From the NCBI GenBank assembly GCA_012841005.1, contig DUVO01000244.1, positions 1 to 9,993 of the forward strand: DNA of 9,993 nt, given 5' to 3'. Position 1 is the stretch's first letter; each line of letters starts with the position of its first letter. The notes under the pieces were generated by a model that had not been told where the DNA came from, ran no database searches, and was given only the letters and a program-made list of their open reading frames with translations. Source of the DNA: Bacillota bacterium. GTDB taxonomy: Bacteria > Bacillota > DTU030. Shown in pieces: positions 6,774-9,993 of this stretch. A program made the translations under genes and the position numbers.

Positions 6774-6823
6774 CAAAAAAGAAGGATAAACCATTCGTGT
6801 AATACGAAAAAGTTTATCCTTCT
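6774..6823 (-). terminator. Strong intrinsic terminator of the DUF2512 gene
   Basis: A perfect 12-bp stem pairs 6780-6791 with 6812-6823, and a second nested stem TTCGT/ACGAA (6794-6798, 6804-6808) lies inside its loop. Read on the minus strand it is followed by a run of six T and then GTCTT, typical of an intrinsic terminator. On the plus strand there is no T-run, but the stem may also slow transcripts coming from the cupin gene. Confidence 0.8.
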
Positions 6824-6895
6824 CTGTCGTTATAATACAGCAAAAAGGGTTTACTTTTCTATTCCTTGCCAGCGGCAGGGGTATTATCCCCAGAG

Positions 6896-7249
6896 CTAAG
6901 GTGCCACCTTCTCCGCAGAACGCAGGTACTGGTGAAAGAAATACTCCCCTATTGCCACGAGAATCCCAAAGAGGAACAACCCGGTCATACTCACTTGAAA
7001 AGCAGGTAAAAGCATACTGACAATATAAGCAGTCAATGCCCCCATGGCACCATCACCGATAGAGGCAATAATGTTCCCGAGACTGGGCAAAACCAGGAGG
7101 TCTCCCACCAGGTAGTTTATTACGGTACCGGCAAGGGCCACCCAAAAGATCGAACTCCACATATTTTTGTCTACATAACCAAAGGCGATCATGGCAAAGA
7201 TAAAGGTCATAATCAGTTTTACCAGCAGGGCAGTCGTCGTATTGCTCAT
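6896..7249 (-). CDS. DUF2512 family membrane protein (YndM-like)
   Basis: This 117-residue protein has four predicted membrane helices (about 7-25, 31-52, 58-80 and 86-106). The hydrophilic tail ends in HQYLRSAEKVAP. The segment NYLVGDLLVLPSLGN between helices 2 and 3 matches the signature of DUF2512 proteins such as B. subtilis YndM, whose function is unknown. ATG at 7247-7249 is chosen because GGAGGAGGTGA ends about 5-8 nt before it. An in-frame GTG at 7258 overlaps that ribosome site and is less likely. It is a single gene with its own terminator. A 14-nt palindrome (TACATA-TT-TATGTA, 7314-7327) lies upstream and might be an operator. Confidence 0.85.
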   Translation of the reverse strand: MSNTTTALLVKLIMTFIFAMIAFGYVDKNMWSSIFWVALAGTVINYLVGDLLVLPSLGNIIASIGDGAMGALTAYIVSMLLPAFQVSMTGLFLFGILVAIGEYFFHQYLRSAEKVAP

Positions 7250-7313
7250 AATCCTCACCTCCTCCGTCCCAACTGGACTGCATGTTTATCCTTATCATTC
7301 CCCTTGTACTTTA

Positions 7314-7327
7314 TACATATTTATGTA
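7314..7327. promoter_or_regulatory. Palindrome upstream of the DUF2512 gene
   Basis: TACATATTTATGTA is a perfect inverted repeat with 6-bp arms, 65 nt upstream of the DUF2512 start and 36 nt beyond the HD-gene stop. It could be a repressor site or a chance AT-rich palindrome; no clear -35/-10 pair fits around it. Confidence 0.25.
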
Positions 7328-7362
7328 GTTAGGACGGAAAAGGGGGAGAAATACACCTGTTT

Positions 7363-7944
7363 TTAGAGATTCCCTTTTAAACCCAGTTCTTCTGCCGCCT
7401 TCTGCATCGCCTTGATAGTTTCGGCAAAGACCTCATCCAGTTCCATGCCCAGCATCCGGGCTCCTTCCTCAATTACCTCCCGGTTGACGCCGGCGGCAAA
7501 ACTCCTTTGCTTCCATTTCTTTTTCAAGGACTTGACCTCTAGATCCAAGATACTTTTACTGGGGCGCATGAGGACAGCCGCCACAATTAATCCCGTCAAC
7601 TCATCGATGGTATACAGCACTTTCTCCATCTTTTCCACGGGTTCCACATCAGAGCATAGTTTCCAGCCATGGCTCTGGATGGCATGAATATACTCCTCCG
7701 GCCACTTCTCTTTCTCAAGAATTTCCCTGACCTTCCGGCAGTGTTCCTCCGGATACATTTCATAATCGAGATCATGGACCAGCCCGATAACCTGCCATTT
7801 TTCCTTGTTTTCCGGATCAAATTTCTTCGCGAAATGGGCCATCACCGCTTCCACAGCCAGGGCATGATTGATGAGATTCTCACTCTTGGTGTACCTGGTG
7901 AGAAGTTCGTAGGCCTCTGCCCGATTGGGTACCTTGGTTGCCAT
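7363..7944 (-). CDS. HD-domain phosphohydrolase family protein
   Basis: This 193-residue protein carries the HD metal-binding series: H27 in the first helix (NHALAVEAVM), the HD doublet H57-D58 in IGLVHDLDYE, H92 in IQSHGW, and D114 in YTIDELTGLI. That order fits the HDIG-like HD superfamily of metal-dependent phosphohydrolases, which act on nucleotides, cyclic nucleotides or related phosphates. The substrate cannot be read from the sequence. There is no signal peptide or membrane segment. ATG at 7942-7944 has GGGAGGAAGG about 6 nt ahead. It has its own promoter (8002-8030) and is probably transcribed alone or read into the DUF2512 gene 113 nt downstream, as no strong hairpin with a T-tract separates them. 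Confidence 0.88.
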   Translation of the reverse strand: MATKVPNRAEAYELLTRYTKSENLINHALAVEAVMAHFAKKFDPENKEKWQVIGLVHDLDYEMYPEEHCRKVREILEKEKWPEEYIHAIQSHGWKLCSDVEPVEKMEKVLYTIDELTGLIVAAVLMRPSKSILDLEVKSLKKKWKQRSFAAGVNREVIEEGARMLGMELDEVFAETIKAMQKAAEELGLKGNL

Positions 7945-8001
7945 GCAAACCCTTCCTCCCTAAATGGGTATTAATAATTAACCCCATTACCGTTTTCCTT
8001 T

Positions 8002-8030
8002 ATTTTAACTATCATTTCCAGCCAGGTCAA
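8002..8030 (-). promoter_or_regulatory. SigA-type promoter of the HD-domain gene
   Basis: On the minus strand TTGACC (8030-8025) and TAAAAT (8007-8002) are separated by 17 nt. Each matches five of six consensus bases. The gene's start codon is 57 nt downstream of the -10. Confidence 0.7.
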
Positions 8031-8102
8031 GGTAAAGGACCGGTTGAATCTCCTTTCTATCCGCTCTTAACGCTCCAGGCCGGGGTGCGCGCAAGAAATA
8101 AT

Positions 8103-8131
8103 TTGCCCCCTGTGCCCTTCTTTATTATAAT
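8103..8131 (+). promoter_or_regulatory. SigA-type promoter of azlCD
   Basis: TTGCCC (8103-8108) and a perfect TATAAT (8126-8131) are spaced by 17 nt, 28 nt before the azlC start. The -35 matches four of six bases. I see no T-box or other leader structure between it and azlC, so control by amino-acid supply would have to act through a protein. Confidence 0.65.
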
Positions 8132-8159
8132 TAAAGGAATGAAAGGAGCTTGACCCGTT

Positions 8160-8879
8160 ATGGAAAAGAATAAAACCTGTCGACGGCTAAAGACCAGCAT
8201 CTGGAAGGAAGTACTGCAGGACTGCTTGCCCATGAGTGCGGGGCTCATCCCCTTCGGATTGACCTGCGGCATAATGGGCCGGACCGCCGGCCTTTCCACC
8301 TTTGAGATCACCCTCATGTCGGCCGCGGTTTTTGCCGGGGCCTCCCAGTTTATAGCCATCGGTATGTTAAGTTCCGGTGTCGCCAGCTGGGGTTTGATAG
8401 TCCTGACCACCTTTCTCGTAAACCTGCGCCACCTCTTGATGGGCGCTTATATGGCACCCTATTTTCTAAAGTTGCCCCGGCCCCTCCAGTACCTCCTGGC
8501 CTTCGGCATGGTCGATGAAAGCTACGCCCTGACCGTCAGCCGCATTGAGAGAAAGGGTTATGATGTCAATTACAATCTCGGCGTCAGCAGCCTGATCTAT
8601 ATCATCTGGCTCCTGGCCACCTTCCTGGGAGCTTTATTTTATCAGAGTATTCCCGACCCCTTGGAATGGGGGATTGATTTTGCCCTTCCAGCAACTTTCA
8701 TGGTCCTGTTGATACCCCGCCTGGCCAACAGGACGGCCCTTATTGTCTCCCTGGTTTCGGCCCTCTGTGCCGTCTGGGGGACTCTGTACCTTCCCGGCAG
8801 CTGGTATATTATTGTCGCCGCAGTGGCAGCAACCCTGGTGGGAGGAATAATGGAAAGGAGCAAGCCCAATGAACGGTAA
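8160..8879 (+). CDS. azlC: AzlC family branched-chain amino acid exporter subunit
   Basis: This 239-residue membrane protein has about seven to eight helices and the AzlC signatures: GLIPFGLTCGI (28-38), FAGASQF (58-64) and NLRHLLMGA (88-96), then FGMVDESYAL. The large AzlC protein works with the small AzlD protein to export branched-chain amino acids or their analogues (BrnFE is the corynebacterial equivalent). ATG at 8160 has AAAGGAG (8142-8148) 11 nt ahead, a slightly long spacing. The length is normal for the family. It overlaps azlD by 11 nt, so translation of the two is probably coupled. Confidence 0.95.
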   Translation: MEKNKTCRRLKTSIWKEVLQDCLPMSAGLIPFGLTCGIMGRTAGLSTFEITLMSAAVFAGASQFIAIGMLSSGVASWGLIVLTTFLVNLRHLLMGAYMAPYFLKLPRPLQYLLAFGMVDESYALTVSRIERKGYDVNYNLGVSSLIYIIWLLATFLGALFYQSIPDPLEWGIDFALPATFMVLLIPRLANRTALIVSLVSALCAVWGTLYLPGSWYIIVAAVAATLVGGIMERSKPNER

Positions 8880-9192
8880 AATAATACTGATCATCTTCGG
8901 TATGGCCGCTGCCACCTACCTCACCCGGATCGGCGCCCAGCTCATCTTTGCCCATGCCGGCATGCCTGCCTGGCTGGAAAGGTGGTTAAAACATGTCCCC
9001 ACCGCCTTCCTGACGGCCCTGATCGTGCCGGAACTGCTGCTGCCCCAGGGTTATCTTGATCTGACCTTTAACAACAGCTACCTGCTGGCGGGAATTGTCG
9101 CCGCCTTTACTGCCTACAAAACCAAAAACGTATTACTTACCATTGTCCTGGGGATGGGAGTGATTATAACCCTAAACAAGTTGATATTGTAG
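8869..9192 (+). CDS. azlD: AzlD family branched-chain amino acid exporter subunit
   Basis: This 107-residue protein has about four membrane helices and the family pattern: an N-terminal helix ending ATYLTRIGAQLI, then WLERWLKHVPTAFLTALIVPELL (family consensus LxxVPxAxLxALV), and a C-terminal pair of helices. It is the small partner of AzlC. ATG at 8869 lies inside the last codons of azlC and is preceded by AAAGGAG about 10 nt upstream. The stop is TAG at 9190-9192. Length and order match azlCD operons in other Firmicutes. Confidence 0.93.
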   Translation: MNGKIILIIFGMAAATYLTRIGAQLIFAHAGMPAWLERWLKHVPTAFLTALIVPELLLPQGYLDLTFNNSYLLAGIVAAFTAYKTKNVLLTIVLGMGVIITLNKLIL

Positions 9193-9440
9193 ATTACTGC
9201 TGCACCTCAAATACTCTTGGCCAGGGCGGTAAGGCCCTGAGAAGCTGTTTGTTGTGGAAACGAATTAATATAGGATATTCCCTGTTGGTATTAACCCTCT
9301 ACCTCTGCCCCTGCCTGCCAGGGTGGGGTGGACTTGCTCTCCACTTGCTGTGGAAGTTTTTAGCAAGCAGGGGGCCTCCGCCCTTTGAAATCGTCTTTTT
9401 TGGGGCAAAATCTTGACAAAGGCCCTGAACTTGTCCGGCC
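9193..9440. other. Gene-free stretch with several weak hairpins
   Basis: No convincing ORF is present. CAGGGC/GCCCTG (9222-9239) forms a 6-bp hairpin without a T-tract. Further on, CTTGCT occurs twice and AGCAAG once, so two alternative stems are possible between about 9330 and 9370. The AGGGGGC/GCCCTTT pair (about 9368-9385, with wobbles), followed by a T6 run, could be a terminator for azlCD. Confidence 0.3.
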
Positions 9441-9468
9441 TTGACAGGTACAGGATGTATATGATACG
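9441..9468 (+). promoter_or_regulatory. Candidate promoter for the thiW leader
   Basis: A perfect -35 TTGACA is at 9441-9446. The matching -10 is unclear: GATACG at 9463-9468 gives 16-nt spacing but only three matching bases, while the better TATGAT at 9460-9465 is too close (13 nt). A promoter is expected here, before the riboswitch. Confidence 0.4.
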
Positions 9469-9506
9469 TTCTATTTAGGTAAATCCGGTTAATTGCAAAA
9501 CTGAAT

Positions 9507-9594
9507 ATTCACGGGGAGCCGAATCATGGCTGAGAGTGAACCTATCGGTTCAGACCCTTATAACCTGATCTGGGTAATACCAGCGGTGGGACTT
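9507..9594 (+). promoter_or_regulatory. TPP riboswitch (THI element)
   Basis: The conserved core is clear. CGGGGAGCC (9512-9520) and GGCTGAGAG (9528-9536) form the stem and the CUGAGA pyrimidine-sensor region. After the variable arm, ACCCTTATAACC (9554-9565) leads into CTGATCTGGGTAATACCAGCGG (pyrophosphate side, to about 9586), then TGGGA. It binds thiamine pyrophosphate and should switch off thiW when the vitamin is plentiful. The outer P1 stem is poorly defined, so both ends are approximate. Confidence 0.95.
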
Positions 9595-9614
9595 CTACGG
9601 CAGTACGCATTATG

Positions 9615-9648
9615 CTTTTACCCAGTCCGCAGGGGTAAAAGTTTTTTT
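9615..9648 (+). terminator. Riboswitch-controlled intrinsic terminator
   Basis: CTTTTACCC (9615-9623) pairs perfectly with GGGTAAAAG (9633-9641) around a 9-nt loop, and seven T follow (9642-9648). It lies just after the TPP aptamer and 115 nt before thiW, so premature termination is the likely switching mechanism. Confidence 0.85.
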
Positions 9649-9763
9649 ATCCCGCACCTGTGCCTGGGTCTCTGATTTTCCTCGAGATGGCTCTCCAGAA
9701 AGGAGGGCCTTTCTATAGGGCTTTGGTAAAATATTAAACTATTTACCAGGGAGGTAAAACAAT

Positions 9764-9993
9764 ATGAAGACACAAAAGTTGACCTTGGCCGCCCTTTTTA
9801 TCGCCATTGCCACCCTAACAGGCCATGTCTTATACATTCCAGCCGGTTTCTCCAAATGTTTTCCCATCCAGCACACCATTAATATATTGGCGGCTGTTCT
9901 CCTGGGGCCCTGGTATGGAGTTTCCATCGCCTTTGTAACCTCTCTCCTCAGGAATATCCTGGGGACAGGTACCCTGCTGGCCTTCCCCGGCAG
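9764..9993 (+). CDS. thiW: ThiW, thiazole-specific S component of an ECF transporter (3' end outside window)
   Basis: The first 76 residues are present. They show the start of a membrane protein with the ThiW pattern: an N-terminal helix LTLAALFIAIATLTGHVLYIP, then KCFPIQHTINILAAVLLGPW, and RNILGTGTLLAFPG. ThiW is the substrate-binding subunit that works with the shared ECF A, A' and T module to import the thiazole (hydroxyethylthiazole) moiety of thiamine. ATG at 9764 has AGGGAGGT (9748-9755) 8 nt ahead. The TPP riboswitch and terminator upstream support the thiamine role. Other thiazole-salvage or thiamine genes (thiM, thiE, thiD) may follow beyond the window. Confidence 0.92.
   Translation, partial: MKTQKLTLAALFIAIATLTGHVLYIPAGFSKCFPIQHTINILAAVLLGPWYGVSIAFVTSLLRNILGTGTLLAFPG

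Noticed and set aside
7053..7298. Minus-strand frame of 81 codons overlapping the DUF2512 start
   Set aside because: It covers the strong ribosome site and the 5' part of the DUF2512 gene in another frame, and has low-complexity, non-conserved-looking content.
9739..9927. Minus-strand frame opposite thiW
   Set aside because: The plus strand has a good ribosome site, a TPP riboswitch and ThiW motifs; the minus frame has none of these.
1..9993. CRISPR array, tRNA or rRNA gene, insertion sequence or prophage gene
   Set aside because: I found no regularly spaced direct repeats, no tRNA- or rRNA-like sequence, no transposase or integrase motif and no phage structural gene on either strand.

Overview
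The window looks like chromosomal DNA from a Gram-positive, spore-former-type Firmicute, most likely a Clostridia/Peptococcaceae-like lineage of moderate GC. The reasons are strong AGGAGG-type ribosome binding sites, TTG and GTG starts, a Bacillus-type SOS box, a DUF2512 (YndM-like) protein, a lipobox lipoprotein, and a TPP riboswitch ahead of thiW. The species cannot be named from the sequence alone.

Layout, left to right. (1) 1-779 is the 3' part of a lipoprotein gene whose lipobox lies exactly at the window edge, followed by a hairpin at 871-900. (2) 940-2629 is a damaged-looking segment. On the minus strand it holds a C-terminal remnant of the ribosome-assembly GTPase RsgA with no G1/P-loop half. 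Facing away from it is an MFS drug-efflux-type transporter whose first helix is open in frame but has no ordinary start codon. A 16-bp hairpin of the GGGGACGGTT type follows at 2647-2683. (3) 2732-4328 is an SOS-regulated translesion unit: a promoter overlapped by a LexA/DinR box, a TTG-start Y-family DNA polymerase (DinB-like), and a small conserved gene of unknown function 20 nt downstream. It ends at a hairpin at 4453-4482 shared with the convergent polysaccharide deacetylase gene (4516-5352, minus).

(4) 5579-6690 carries a P-loop nucleotide-binding protein of unknown role and a small cupin that has lost most metal ligands. (5) 6780-7944, minus strand, has a strong terminator, a DUF2512 membrane protein and an HD-domain phosphohydrolase with its own promoter. 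(6) 8103-9192 is the azlCD pair (branched-chain amino acid exporter) with a clear promoter and an 11-nt gene overlap. (7) 9193-9993 is a gene-free stretch of about 570 nt containing hairpins, then a TPP riboswitch with an intrinsic terminator controlling thiW, the thiazole-specific S component of an ECF transporter, which is cut by the window end.

Most of the window is ordinary housekeeping and accessory gene content. I do not see a clear novel multi-gene system. The best leads are the unknown gene paired with dinB under SOS control, the rsgA/MFS scar, and the metal-less cupin with a possible mini-ORF ahead of it.
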